Assembly (NCBI RefSeq): GCF_001665785.1
Contig: NZ_LZSO01000012.1
Span: forward strand, 1 to 64,000
DNA: 64,000 nucleotides
Direction: 5' to 3'
Origin: Mycolicibacterium peregrinum
GTDB lineage: Bacteria > Actinomycetota > Actinomycetes > Mycobacteriales > Mycobacteriaceae
The number at the start of each line of letters is the position of its first letter. Position 1 is the first letter of the stretch. The translations under genes and the position numbers were made by a program. Below the pieces are notes generated by a model that was not told the DNA's origin, did not search any database, and saw nothing but the letters and a program-made list of their open reading frames with translations. Below, piece after piece: positions 42,819-51,772 of the stretch.

Positions 42819-43709
42819 ATGAGAACCGTCGCGCTCGAGTTGGTGCCACCCAATCTCGATCGGGCAACGGGCGATGCCGTAGCCGAAGCGCAGAAGGTGG
42901 CGCGGCTCTCCGCCGAGTTCGGCATGGGAGGACGTCTTGGTCACGTCATGATCCCGGGAATGATCGCCGAAGACGACGACCGACCCATCGAGATGAAACC
43001 CAAGATGGACGTCCTCGACTACTGGTCGATCCTGCAACCCGAGCTGCCGGGTGTCCGTGGCCTGTGCACGCAGGTCACCTCGTTCTCCGACGAAACGGCG
43101 CTACGTCAGCGGTTGACCGGCCTCGGAGACTCCGGATTCGACGGGGTCATCTTCGTCGGAGTGCCACGCACCATGAACGACGGGGACGGTGCGGGTGTCG
43201 CACCCGCCGATGCCCTGGCCAAGTTCGACGGCCTGGTGGCGAACCGCGGAGTGATCCTGATCCCGACCCGCGCCGGTGAACAGAGCCGGTTCTCCTTCAA
43301 ATGTGACAAGGGCGCCACCTTCGCCATGACTCAACTGCTGTACTCGGACGCGGTGGTCGGTTTTCTCGGCGATTTCGCGCGGTCGAGCGATCACAGGCCA
43401 GAGGTGCTGTTGTCGTTCGGTTTCGTGCCGAAGGTCGAGACCAGGGTTGGCCTCGTCGACTGGCTGATCCAGGACCCGGGCAATGAAGCCGTCGCGCAGG
43501 AACAGGCCTTCGTGAAATCCCTGGCAGGCGGCCAACCCGCCGTCAAGCGGCGTCAACTGGTCGACCTCTACAAGCGGGTCATCGATGGAGTGGTCGACCT
43601 GGGTTACCCGGTGAGTCTGCATTTCGAAGCGCCATACGGTGTTTCGAGACCCGCGTTCGAAACGTTCGCTGAGATGCTGACTTACTGGTCGCCCAGGCAG
43701 TCGTCCTGA
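42819..43709 (+). CDS. Mycobacterial-type methylenetetrahydrofolate reductase (Rv2172c-like)
   Basis: About 296 aa. The sequence follows M. tuberculosis Rv2172c, described as an unusual MTHFR with little similarity to classical MetF. Matching blocks include VALELVPPNLD, HVMIPGMIAEDDDRP, EMKPKMDVLDYWSI, QPELPGVRGLCTQVT, RTMNDGDGAGVAPADAL, GVILIPTRAGEQSRFSFKCD and GFVPKVETRVGLVDWLIQDPGN. It reduces 5,10-methylene-THF to 5-methyl-THF, the methyl source for MetE. The start is ATG 42819 or GTG 42813. It is followed within 11 bases by a damaged folP-like gene, so the two folate genes may be one unit. Confidence 0.85.
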   Translation: MRTVALELVPPNLDRATGDAVAEAQKVARLSAEFGMGGRLGHVMIPGMIAEDDDRPIEMKPKMDVLDYWSILQPELPGVRGLCTQVTSFSDETALRQRLTGLGDSGFDGVIFVGVPRTMNDGDGAGVAPADALAKFDGLVANRGVILIPTRAGEQSRFSFKCDKGATFAMTQLLYSDAVVGFLGDFARSSDHRPEVLLSFGFVPKVETRVGLVDWLIQDPGNEAVAQEQAFVKSLAGGQPAVKRRQLVDLYKRVIDGVVDLGYPVSLHFEAPYGVSRPAFETFAEMLTYWSPRQSS

Positions 43710-43719
43710 GCAGACCGGG

Positions 43720-44467
43720 ATGAATGCACGATCCTGTCCCACCCCGATGCGGGTGATGGGCGTCTTGAATGCCACGCCCGATTCGTTCTGGGTCGACAGC
43801 AGATTCGATGTCTCCGCACTCGCGGTGGCGGCGGGACGGCGCATGTTCGAAGCCGGTGCGTGGGCGGTGGACGTCGGGGGTGAATCCACGAGACCGGGTG
43901 CGGTCCCGGTTTCAGTCGACGAGGAACTCGCTCGTGTGCTTCCCGTCGTCGCCGGGTTGTCGGATCTGGGCACGGTGTCGGTGGACACCCGCAATCGTGA
44001 AGTGGCCGAGGCAGCGGTGCGGGCCGGGGAAGGCATCATCAACGACGTCTCGGGCAAACTCTATGACCTTGCCGGGAGGCTCGGCATCGGTTACGTCAGC
44101 ATGCACTCGCACACTGTGCCCGTCCTCGCCGGAGTATTCCCTGAGTACGGCGATGTGGTCGATGAGGTGGCGAGCTTTGTCACCGACGTCGCGCAGACGG
44201 CCTCCGCAGCCGGCGCCGGTCCGGTGTGGATCGATCCGGGCATCGGATTCGGGAAATCGACCGAGCACAATCTGGAATTGCTGCGGCGGCTTCCTGAACT
44301 GTGCACCTACGGGTTTCCAGTGCTGCTCGGTGTCAGCCGAAAATCGTTCATCGGCCACGTCACCGGTGATCGCGCCGGCCTGGGCCGCCGGAGTCGATGT
44401 CATCCGGGTGCACGACGTCGTCGAGACACTGGACACCATCACGATGCTGCAGGCGATCTGGGGTTGA
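43720..44467 (+). pseudogene. Dihydropteroate synthase-like gene with frameshift near its 3' end
   Basis: The first 218 codons encode a DHPS-like barrel: MGVLNATPDSF, AVDVGGESTRPGA, SVDTRN, IINDVSG, VSMHSH, WIDPGIGFGK and SRKSFIGHVTGDR. The expected ending (AWAAGVDVIRVHDV followed by LDTITMLQAIWG and a stop) is present but in the +1 frame, joined near 44377. Only about 10 residues separate SRKS and the RVHDV part where 25-35 are usual, so a deletion of length not divisible by three probably occurred. In frame, translation runs on to 44700 as Arg-rich nonsense. The glycine-rich stretch after TPDSF is also altered (WVDSRF). It is an atypical FolP paralogue, now probably non-functional; an assembly error is the alternative. 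Confidence 0.75.
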
Positions 44468-44992
44468 CCGCCGCCACCGAACGGGCCGGCAACGGCTATT
44501 TTCTGGACCTCGGCTGTGGTCGTGCCGGCCGACGTTGCGCAGACTTGGCTGTGATGAGCCCGGCGATGAGGAAAGTCGACCACAACCACTCCGGCCACGT
44601 CGCACCGCTGTTCGCCATGATGGTTCGACCGCGTCGCAGCGGCCGATATCGGCAGCGTCAAATTACTTGCCCCACCTGGAGGCGCTGGACCGGTTGCTGA
44701 GGGCGCGAAAAATGCTGTTACTCAGGAATTTTGAAGTTCGCGTCAGATATTGACGGCTGTTTCAGGCGGCAGATGCGGGGGTGCGCGCTCCGAAAAGGGG
44801 AGGCCCCATCATAGGAAATTCATTGGTTAGGCTCCCCTCGCTGATCGAAGGAGGCTGCGGGTTTGAGCGTGGCGCCCCACTGACGTGGCGCCCCCAATCT
44901 GCGCTCGAGACAGGGGGATGGGCTTTGACGCGTGATGAAGTGCTGCAGCACAGCGCAACTGGTGTTTCATCGACTCGGACACGGCGAACGGC
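44468..44992. other. Intergenic region between the broken folP-like gene and mbtK
   Basis: 525 bases without a convincing gene. The folP-like frame runs to 44700, but its composition is not protein-like. The region holds an IdeR-like box (44822-44840) and a short direct repeat CGTGGCGCCCC (44868-44878 and 44884-44894) downstream of a GAAGGAGG sequence. The mbtK promoter is expected here. Confidence 0.6.
44822..44840. promoter_or_regulatory. IdeR-like iron box upstream of mbtK
   Basis: ATTGGTTAGGCTCCCCTCG matches the 19-base mycobacterial iron box (TTAGGTTAGGCTAACCTAA) at about 13 positions, with the core GGTTAGGCT intact and the right half degenerate. It lies about 150 bases before mbtK. Repression by Fe-IdeR is expected for mycobactin genes. 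Confidence 0.65.
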
Positions 44993-45649
44993 GTGACCAA
45001 CGCGCCGCGGCTGGAGGACTATCCGGTACTGCCACGGGAACTCAAGGACGTTTCCGAGGCCGTGCGGCGCGCACCGGGTCCGCCGGTTCCGCGACTGTTG
45101 CCGCCGAGCAAGATTCGGGTAGCCACAGCTGGCGATGCCGGAATGATCGCAGAGTGGATGAACCGGCCGCACCTCGCCAAGACCTGGGAATATGACTGGC
45201 CGGTGCAGCGCTGGCGCAAACATCTGAAAGCCCAAGTTGAGGGCGATTATTCACTGCCACTCGTCCTGAGTATCGGCGGTGTGGCACGCGGATACCTCGA
45301 AATCTACCGTGCTGCCAAGGATTCTATCGCCGACCGCTATGACAGTGAGCCGCACGATCTCGGGCTGCACGGGGCAATCGCCGACGAAGAGCTGGTCAAC
45401 CGGGGCCTCGGCCCGATGCTGCTGCCCAAGATCGTCACAAGTGTCCTGGCCGCCGATCCCGGTTGCGAGCGGATCATGTTCGACCCCGACCACCGCAACA
45501 CCACCGTGCGCGGCTTGTGCGAGTTCGCCGGTTGTCGTTTTCTCGGCGAACACGAGATGTCCAACCGCAGGATGGCGCTCTACCAACTTGACCGGGACAC
45601 CGCCCGCACGCGATGGCCCGCGCCGAGGTCTGTCAAACCGACTGGCTGA
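44993..45649 (+). CDS. mbtK: Mycobactin lysine N-acyltransferase MbtK
   Basis: A 218-aa GNAT-fold acyltransferase. MbtK transfers the long acyl chain from the carrier MbtL to the epsilon-amino group of (hydroxy)lysine in mycobactin. It matches Rv1347c in [31 protein letters not shown], the active-site region [23 protein letters not shown] and [22 protein letters not shown]. The GTG start at 44993 has only a weak ribosome binding site. It is followed by mbtL and mbtM in the same direction, which differs from M. tuberculosis where mbtK is transcribed opposite to mbtLMN. Confidence 0.92.
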   Translation: MTNAPRLEDYPVLPRELKDVSEAVRRAPGPPVPRLLPPSKIRVATAGDAGMIAEWMNRPHLAKTWEYDWPVQRWRKHLKAQVEGDYSLPLVLSIGGVARGYLEIYRAAKDSIADRYDSEPHDLGLHGAIADEELVNRGLGPMLLPKIVTSVLAADPGCERIMFDPDHRNTTVRGLCEFAGCRFLGEHEMSNRRMALYQLDRDTARTRWPAPRSVKPTG

Positions 45650-45691
45650 CGGTCGGCTCCATCGAAATCAACCGCTCCAGTACCTCAAACG

Positions 45692-45720
45692 AAAGGTGAG
45701 GCTGGTCTCTTCGACCAGCC
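45692..45720 (+). promoter_or_regulatory. Degenerate iron box and hairpin between mbtK and mbtL
   Basis: AAAGGTGAGGCT (from 45692) resembles the left two thirds of an IdeR box; the right half is poor. It runs into a perfect hairpin, GGCTGGTC (45700-45707), 5-base loop, GACCAGCC (45713-45720), 11 bases before mbtL. The hairpin could set the ratio of MbtK to MbtL/MbtM or act as a weak terminator. Confidence 0.45.
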
Positions 45721-45731
45721 GGACATCACAC

Positions 45732-45995
45732 ATGACCACTACCGATTCATCCACATCGCCCGCCGTATCCGACGGGCTGATCTCGATCCTGCGGGACGAT
45801 CTCGAACTCTCATGTCAATCACTCAGTGCCAGCACGCGTCTCGTCGACGACCTCGGCATGGATTCGGTTTCTTTCGCGGTGGGGCTGGTGACCGTCGAGG
45901 AGAAGTTCGGTGTGCAGCTCAGCGAGGAGGACCTCATCACCTGCAGCACCGTGGGCGATCTGCAGTCGGTGATCGACCAGAGGAGTGCAGCATGA
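45732..45995 (+). CDS. mbtL: Acyl carrier protein MbtL
   Basis: An 87-aa acyl carrier protein with the phosphopantetheine serine in DDLGMDSVSFAVGL (about residue 46). In mycobactin assembly it carries the fatty acyl chain loaded by MbtM and donated by MbtK. The ATG at 45732 lies 82 bases after mbtK, and the stop overlaps the mbtM start (ATGA). The homologue is Rv1344. Confidence 0.92.
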   Translation: MTTTDSSTSPAVSDGLISILRDDLELSCQSLSASTRLVDDLGMDSVSFAVGLVTVEEKFGVQLSEEDLITCSTVGDLQSVIDQRSAA

Positions 45996-47566
45996 ACCCG
46001 CTCGCCGGTGCTCTGCGTGAGGCGATGGTCGGCTCACCGCATGATCTGGTGGTCCTGGATCGCGACACCGATACCTGGCAGCGCCGTCCCTGGCCCGAAG
46101 TACACGGGCTCGCCGAGCACATTGCGGCCTATCTGTTGGGCCGTGACCAGCCGGGTGTGGTCGGTCTGGTGGGCGAACCGACGGTGGAATTGATTGCCGC
46201 CATTCAGGGCTCGTGGCTGGCGGGTTCGGGTGTGTCGCTGCTGCCCCGTCCCCAGCGTGGTGCCGAACCATCCGAGTGGGCGCGCGCCACGATGTCCCGG
46301 TTCAGCAGCATCGGCGTGACGACGGTGTTCAGCTACGGCACCACCCTGCAGCTGTTGCGGGATGCGGGCTCGCGGCTGACCGTGTGCGATGTCGCCGATG
46401 CCGCACGCACATCGACATCGACACAGCTTCGGTATCCCGATAACGCGGATGTGGCGATCCTGCAGGGCACAGCCGGGTCCACCGGGACGCCGCGGACTGC
46501 GGTGCTGGCACCCGAGGCGGTGCTCAACAACATTTTGGCTGTCACGCAGCGATTGTCGTTGAGTCGCAACGATGTCGGGTGTTCCTGGCTCCCGGTCTAT
46601 CACGACATGGGTCTGGCGATGGTGTTGGCGTCGACGATGTCGGGTATGCCGTTGTGGCTGGCGCCCACGGGCGCTTTCTCGGCTGCGCCACTGCGGTGGG
46701 CGGAATGGCTGTCCGAATCGTCTGCGACGTTCACCGCGGGGCCGAACTTCGGTTACTCGGTGCTCGGCCGTTTCGCCAACCGCGTCTCCGATGTCGACCT
46801 CGGCGCGGTGCGCATCGCGATCAACGGTGGTGAGCCCGTCGACTGTGCCGGTGTCGATCGGTTTGCCGTCGGAATGAGCAGGTTCGGGTTCGACGCGGGA
46901 GCCATGGCGCCCGCGTACGGGATGGCCGAAGCGACGTGTGCGGTGACCATTCCCGCGCCTGGAGAAGGCCTGCGGATCAGTGCCCCCGCGGCCCAAGACA
47001 CTCCTGCCACCGGCCGGCGCTACGCGTTGCTGGGGCGTCCGGTGCCGGGCATGGAGATCCGCATCGTCCCGTCTGCGCACGATGAGACCGACGCGTCCGG
47101 GGAGGTCGAGATCCGTGGCTCCTCGATGATGACGTCCTACCTCGGGAACACGCCCGTCGATGCCGGGAGCAGCGGCCAGTGGTTCCCGACCGGCGACATC
47201 GGCTATCTCGTGGACGGTGCATTGGTGATCTGCGGGCGCTCCAAGGAGGTCATCACGATCGCCGGGCGCAACATTTTCCCGACCGAGATCGAACAGGTCG
47301 TCGGCGAGGTGGACGGTGTCCGCGAAGGGGCGGTTGTCGCCGTCGGCACGGAATCCGGCGCCGCCCAGTCGCGTCTGCTGGTGGCAGCGGAGTTCATCGG
47401 GACCGAACAGGACACCACCCGCAGCGCCGTGATTCGGCGCGTGGTGTCCGTGTGCGGTGTCACGCCCGCAGATGTGGTGTTGATGTCACCGGGGTCGTTG
47501 CCACGGACTTCGTCGGGGAAACTGCGTCGACTCGAAGTCCGTCGTCAACTGGAGGCCACGCGGTAG
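45992..47566 (+). CDS. mbtM: Fatty acyl-AMP ligase MbtM (FadD33)
   Basis: A 524-aa fatty acyl-AMP ligase that activates the mycobactin side-chain fatty acid and loads MbtL. Motifs: LQGTAGSTGTPRTAVL (ATP loop), SWLPVYHDMGL (typical of FAALs), PAYGMAEATC (A5), PTGDIGYLVDGALVICGRSKEVI (A8 hinge) and the catalytic lysine in PRTSSGKLRR. It matches Rv1345. The ATG overlaps the mbtL stop. The acyl-ACP dehydrogenase mbtN, which normally follows and introduces the side-chain double bond, is absent here: a RibD-like gene comes next. Confidence 0.92.
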   Translation: MNPLAGALREAMVGSPHDLVVLDRDTDTWQRRPWPEVHGLAEHIAAYLLGRDQPGVVGLVGEPTVELIAAIQGSWLAGSGVSLLPRPQRGAEPSEWARATMSRFSSIGVTTVFSYGTTLQLLRDAGSRLTVCDVADAARTSTSTQLRYPDNADVAILQGTAGSTGTPRTAVLAPEAVLNNILAVTQRLSLSRNDVGCSWLPVYHDMGLAMVLASTMSGMPLWLAPTGAFSAAPLRWAEWLSESSATFTAGPNFGYSVLGRFANRVSDVDLGAVRIAINGGEPVDCAGVDRFAVGMSRFGFDAGAMAPAYGMAEATCAVTIPAPGEGLRISAPAAQDTPATGRRYALLGRPVPGMEIRIVPSAHDETDASGEVEIRGSSMMTSYLGNTPVDAGSSGQWFPTGDIGYLVDGALVICGRSKEVITIAGRNIFPTEIEQVVGEVDGVREGAVVAVGTESGAAQSRLLVAAEFIGTEQDTTRSAVIRRVVSVCGVTPADVVLMSPGSLPRTSSGKLRRLEVRRQLEATR

Positions 47567-47644
47567 CCTCCGCCGGGGGCGATGAGTTCTACCCTGCTCT
47601 CGAGTCCAATCAGCATCCATTGTTGACTGAACGGGAGAGAACGC

Positions 47645-48295
47645 GTGGTCCAGCTGCTCAAGGTCCAGAACTTCAACGTCTCCGGCGACGGGTTCGGCGC
47701 CGGAGAGAACCAGAGTTTCGAGCGACCGTTCGGCCATGCCGAGCCGGGCGAGATGTTCGCCTGGGCTGGTGCCACGGCGAGTTGGCCCAACCGGACGGAG
47801 CCGGGCGGCAGTCGCGGCCTGGACGACTACCTCACGAGGGACTTCCACCACAACATCGGTGCCGAGATCATGGGCCGCAACAAGTTCAGTCCGTACCGCG
47901 GCCCGTGGGAGGATCACGCCGACTGGCAGGGCTGGTGGGGCGAGGAGCCGCCGTTCCATACTCCGGTGTTCGTCATGACCCACCATGAGCGGCCGTCGTT
48001 GACCCTGTCCGACACCACCTTCCATTTCGTCGACGCGGATCCGGCGACGGTTCTGGAGCAGGCCCGCAGTGCCGCGCAGGGCAAGGACGTCCGGCTGGGC
48101 GGGGGAGCGAGCACCATCCGGGAGTTCCTCGACGCCGACCTGATCGACACCCTGCATGTGGCGGTGTCACCGATCGAGTTGGGCAGCGGGTCACGGCTGT
48201 GGGAGTCGCCCGAAGAACTGAACGACCGGTTCCACCATGACGTGGTGCCGAGCCCCGGCGGCGCGGTCACCCATCATCTGTTCTGGCGGCGGTGA
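47645..48295 (+). CDS. Dihydrofolate reductase family protein (RibD C-terminal domain)
   Basis: A 216-aa NADPH-dependent reductase of the RibD_C/DHFR fold. Visible are the N-terminal VQNFNVSGDGF strand, GRNKFSPYRGPW, PVFVMTHHERP, VRLGGGASTIREFLDADLIDTLHVAVSPIELGSG and the C-terminal beta strand. These stand-alone proteins are numerous in actinobacteria and mostly of unknown substrate (flavin-like or nitro-compound reduction is often suggested). The GTG at 47645 follows GGGAGAGAAC. It is 78 bases after mbtM and ends 4 bases before the convergent enolase-superfamily gene. Confidence 0.88.
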   Translation: MVQLLKVQNFNVSGDGFGAGENQSFERPFGHAEPGEMFAWAGATASWPNRTEPGGSRGLDDYLTRDFHHNIGAEIMGRNKFSPYRGPWEDHADWQGWWGEEPPFHTPVFVMTHHERPSLTLSDTTFHFVDADPATVLEQARSAAQGKDVRLGGGASTIREFLDADLIDTLHVAVSPIELGSGSRLWESPEELNDRFHHDVVPSPGGAVTHHLFWRR

Positions 48296-48299
48296 CCGT

Positions 48300-49391
48300 T
48301 CAGCGAAGCCGGTAGTCCGACGCGCGCTCGGACACTGTCATGCCATGGCCGGACACCGAACTGTCGACGTGCAGGTGTCCGTCCGTGACAGCCGGAACAC
48401 CGTCGAACAGAACGGCGTCCAGTCGGACATGGTCGACGAAATATTCGATGTGGCGTAAATGCGCGATACCGGCGGCGACCGGCAGGTGCAGCGCGGGAGC
48501 GCAGTGTGCGGATACCTGGAGATTGTGTGCCGCCGCCACGGATGCGGCCGACAACCACCCGGTGTAACCGCCGCATCGCGTGACATCCAGTTGCAGGCAG
48601 TCGACCGCCGGGGCCAAGCGCCGGGCGTCGTAGCGATCCGCGATGTACTCGCCTGCGGCGACATCGCAGCGCAGCGCGTGGCGCAGCAGGCCGAGTGAAT
48701 CGGTGTCATCGCTACTGACCGGCTCCTCGAACCAGGTGACACCGAGATCGTCCAACCGGTGGCCGATCCGCCGGGCCTGAGCCGGTGTGTAGGCGCCGTT
48801 GGCATCCACCATGAGCTCCACACCGGCCCCGGCCAGATGCCGGAGGTCTTCGATGCGGGACAGGTCGCGGGCGGTGTCAGCGCCCCAGTCCTGGCCGATC
48901 TTGATCTTCATGGCGGTGCAACCGGCCGACCGCCACTGGTCGATCTGCTCACAGAGCTGGCCGTGGTCGAGGTTGGTGAACCCGCCGGAACCGTAGACGG
49001 GCACGGCGGCACGCACCGCGCCCAAGAGGTCGCTCAATGGCCGGTCGTACAGCCGGGCCTTCAGATCCCACAGCGCGATGTCCACGGCACTGCGCGCCTG
49101 CATCACGAGGCCTCGGGTGCCGTAGTTGCGGCACGCTACCTGCATGGCGGCCCAGACGGCGGCGATGTCGTCCGGACGCTGCCCGAGCACGATGTCGCGA
49201 AGATGGTGGGTGATGACAGCAGCGGCCGCAGGAGAACTGTAGGTCCACCCGGTTCCGGTGGCACCTGCGGCCCCGACCTGCACGACGACTGCGCAGGTGG
49301 CGTTCCAGGTCAGGGTGCCATCTGACTCAGGGCCGCGCGTGGGGACGGTGTACGTGGTGACGTCGAGGCGGGTGATCGAAGCGGAATTCAT
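48300..49391 (-). CDS. Enolase-superfamily enzyme (mandelate racemase / muconate lactonizing type)
   Basis: A 363-aa metal-dependent enzyme that abstracts the alpha-proton of a carboxylate. The catalytic KxK is in MKIKIGQDW. The magnesium ligands are in MVDANGAY, WFEEPVSSDD and AGEYIAD, and the second-half histidine is in SAHCAPALH. Family members include racemases, acid-sugar dehydratases and lactonizing enzymes, so the reaction is not fixed by sequence. It lies 29 bases after the GMC oxidoreductase gene in the same direction, as the last member of the oxidoreductase gene run, where a sugar-acid dehydratase role would fit. Confidence 0.9.
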   Translation of the reverse strand: MNSASITRLDVTTYTVPTRGPESDGTLTWNATCAVVVQVGAAGATGTGWTYSSPAAAAVITHHLRDIVLGQRPDDIAAVWAAMQVACRNYGTRGLVMQARSAVDIALWDLKARLYDRPLSDLLGAVRAAVPVYGSGGFTNLDHGQLCEQIDQWRSAGCTAMKIKIGQDWGADTARDLSRIEDLRHLAGAGVELMVDANGAYTPAQARRIGHRLDDLGVTWFEEPVSSDDTDSLGLLRHALRCDVAAGEYIADRYDARRLAPAVDCLQLDVTRCGGYTGWLSAASVAAAHNLQVSAHCAPALHLPVAAGIAHLRHIEYFVDHVRLDAVLFDGVPAVTDGHLHVDSSVSGHGMTVSERASDYRLR

Positions 49392-49420
49392 TGGTGTGCC
49401 GACCTTTTGCAGAAGCAGGT

Positions 49421-51064
49421 TCAGGATCGCGCCGCGTGGTTGCCCATGCGATCAGCCGCACGGGCAGCCAGCGCCATGATGGTCAAGGCAGGGTTTGCCG
49501 CGCCCTGCGTGGGCATCACACTGCCGTCCACCACGTAGAGCCGGTCCACACCGAAGACCCGGTGTTCACTGTCGATCACACCGTCCTCGGGCCGGGATGC
49601 CATCCGGGCACCGCCCACCAGATGGGCATACCGTTCGATGACGATCACTTCCTCGGCACCAGCGGCCCGCAGCATGTCGGACATCACCTGGGCGGCCGCT
49701 GTGATGAGTGACTTGTCGTTGTCACACTGGCTGTAGCTGAAATGCGCCACCGGCAGCCCGTGGCGGTCCTTCTCGTCAGCGAGGGTCACCCGGTTGTCCG
49801 GCTGGGGGAGCAGCTCGCACAGGGCGCCCAGGGTTGCCCAGTGGATGTAGTCGCGCATGTACTCGCGGAGTGTCTGCCCCCAGTGCCCCTGGGCAGCAAC
49901 ATGTTCAGACCAGGTGATCGGCAGCGGACTGACGTTCTGAACCGAGAACCCGCGTCGGTACGGCTTCGTCGGGTCGGTTTCGTAGAACTGTTCGGTGCTT
50001 GCTTCCGGCGGCGGTGCCTTGTACATCCGGATCTCGTCGCCGAAGCGCCCGGCCACCTGCGGGGCTCCCTGGACCATGACGTTCCGCCCGAGCTGGTCGT
50101 GCTCATTGCCGAGTCCTTCCGGATAGTCGTGGGTGGCCGAAAGCATCAGCAGGCGAGGGGTTTCGATGGCGTACCCCGCGACCACGACAGCTTGCGCACG
50201 CTGCCGGTGAAGGGTTCCGTCGTGCAGGTACTCGACGCCGGTCACCCGTCTCCGCCGGTCGTCCACCAGGACTCGGGTGACATGGCTGTCGGGACGGATT
50301 TCGGCTCCGTGGGCCAGGGCATCGGGGATGTGGGTGATCAACGGACTGGCCTTGGCATTCACCTTGCAGCCCTGGATGCAGAAGCCGCGGTAGATGCAAT
50401 GCGGCCGGTTACCGAAGCGCCCGTTGGGAATGGCCACCGGCCCGACCCGCATCTCGATTCCGAGTCGCCGGGCTCCGCGGAGGGCCACCAGGCCGTTGCC
50501 GCTCACCGGGTGCGGGCTGTGCGGGTACGCGTGCGGGTCTCCCCACGGCCAGTCCTGCCCCGCGACTGGTAGTTCGGCCTCGATCTGCTCGTAATAACCG
50601 CGGAGGTCGCCGTAGCTGATCGGCCAGTCTGCGCCCACCCCGTCCAGACTGTGGGTGCGGAAGTCGGATGGATGGAAGCGGGGCGTGTAGCCGGCGTAGT
50701 GGACCATGGATCCGCCCACGCCGCGGCCAGAGTTGTTCGAGCCCAAGGGGACCGGGTTCGCACCACCGATCTGGCGTGGCTCCGTCCAGTACAGCCCGTG
50801 GGACCCTCGTTCGTCACTGACCCAGTCGGTATCCGGATTCCAGAACGGTCCGGCGTCGATGAGCACCACGGTCCAGCCGGCGCGTGCCAGTCGTTGTCCC
50901 AGCGTCGCCCCGCCGGCCCCGGCGCCGACGATCGCCACGTCGACCTCGTCATCGGCGCGGTAGCGGCGCATATCGGCTCGCAGCCGGTGATTGGTGCGGG
51001 ACCCGTCGTTGGGGATGAGCCAGGCTGAGGCATTGCGGCGCCGGACCTCGCGCAGGCTATCCAT
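49421..51064 (-). CDS. GMC family oxidoreductase
   Basis: A 547-aa FAD-dependent alcohol/sugar oxidoreductase. The dinucleotide-binding motif is VAIVGAGAGGATLGQ (about residue 40). A cysteine-bearing segment (CIYRGFCIQGCKVNAK) and the C-terminal GMC signature region (GVDRLYVVDGSVMPTQGAANPALTIMALA) are present. This type pairs with gluconate 2-dehydrogenase subunit-3-like proteins, one of which is encoded just upstream with an 8-base overlap. Both are therefore probably subunits of one dehydrogenase. No cytochrome subunit is nearby. The ATG at 51064 starts at MDSLREVRRRN; longer frames overlap the partner gene. Confidence 0.92.
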   Translation of the reverse strand: MDSLREVRRRNASAWLIPNDGSRTNHRLRADMRRYRADDEVDVAIVGAGAGGATLGQRLARAGWTVVLIDAGPFWNPDTDWVSDERGSHGLYWTEPRQIGGANPVPLGSNNSGRGVGGSMVHYAGYTPRFHPSDFRTHSLDGVGADWPISYGDLRGYYEQIEAELPVAGQDWPWGDPHAYPHSPHPVSGNGLVALRGARRLGIEMRVGPVAIPNGRFGNRPHCIYRGFCIQGCKVNAKASPLITHIPDALAHGAEIRPDSHVTRVLVDDRRRRVTGVEYLHDGTLHRQRAQAVVVAGYAIETPRLLMLSATHDYPEGLGNEHDQLGRNVMVQGAPQVAGRFGDEIRMYKAPPPEASTEQFYETDPTKPYRRGFSVQNVSPLPITWSEHVAAQGHWGQTLREYMRDYIHWATLGALCELLPQPDNRVTLADEKDRHGLPVAHFSYSQCDNDKSLITAAAQVMSDMLRAAGAEEVIVIERYAHLVGGARMASRPEDGVIDSEHRVFGVDRLYVVDGSVMPTQGAANPALTIMALAARAADRMGNHAARS

Positions 51065-51767
51065 CTGAACTCCGGTCGGGCAGGTCGTCGTCGAGGCGTC
51101 GGGCCCGTTCGACGCGGTCGGCGAACGGGACCGGGTCGGCCGGGTGATGGTCACCCGCCTCGAAGTTCTCGCGGGCGTTGATGCCGGGGTTGAGATATCC
51201 GCGCGGGTAGGCCGGGCCGGGGAAGCCGATCTCGTTCCATGCCCACGGATGCGAGTAGAACGCGGTGCACGCGAAGCGAGTCCACAAACTCCAGACATGG
51301 CCCGCCGAGGTTCCGTGCCACCGATCGCCGCGCTCGGCCAGGTCTTGGACGTCCTGTAGCAGCCGGGCCTGGCAGTGGCGGTCCAGTTCGGCGAAGCCCG
51401 CCCCGTAATGCCGGCAGGCGTCGGCGTCCAGGCCGGCCAAACTGTCCCGCCAGGCCTGGCCGTCCTCGGGAATGTCGTCGTAGTGCCAACCGTCGGTTTC
51501 GTCGGTGGCCAGCCGAGCATCGATCATGGCCAGCACCGGGACTCGCGGTTCGTCGTCCTGGGCCAGGAGCAGATCCAGCATCGGTTTGGCCACCGCGACC
51601 TCGGCCGGAGTGAAGAAGGCCAGACCGGCCGGAAGCGCCAGTCGGGACAGCACCGCGCCGGCCGTCACCTGATCCCAGTCGTCGGCTCGGGCCAATACAT
51701 CGAAGCCGACGAACCTGCCGCGGCCTTGAGGTGTGATGCCGAGGCGGTCCGGAGTGCGAAACCGCAT
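51057..51767 (-). CDS. Gluconate 2-dehydrogenase subunit 3-like protein
   Basis: About 236 aa, related to the small subunit (subunit 3) of membrane-associated gluconate 2-dehydrogenases. Typical stretches are FFTPAEVAVAKPMLDLLLAQ, AGFAELDRHCQARLLQDVQD and the C-terminal WNEIGFPGPAYPRGYLNPG. No twin-arginine or Sec signal is evident at the N-terminus (MRFRTPDRLGITPQGRGRF). The ATG at 51767 is chosen over a TTG at 51776 because of ribosome-binding-site spacing to GGGGG. Its end overlaps the GMC start by 8 bases, supporting a two-subunit enzyme. Confidence 0.87.
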   Translation of the reverse strand: MRFRTPDRLGITPQGRGRFVGFDVLARADDWDQVTAGAVLSRLALPAGLAFFTPAEVAVAKPMLDLLLAQDDEPRVPVLAMIDARLATDETDGWHYDDIPEDGQAWRDSLAGLDADACRHYGAGFAELDRHCQARLLQDVQDLAERGDRWHGTSAGHVWSLWTRFACTAFYSHPWAWNEIGFPGPAYPRGYLNPGINARENFEAGDHHPADPVPFADRVERARRLDDDLPDRSSDG

Positions 51768-51772
51768 GGGCC

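Noticed and set aside
44468-44700. In-frame C-terminal continuation of the folP-like protein to 326 residues.
   Set aside because: The sequence is Arg/His-rich and unlike any DHPS, while the expected DHPS ending is present in the neighbouring frame and stops at 44467.
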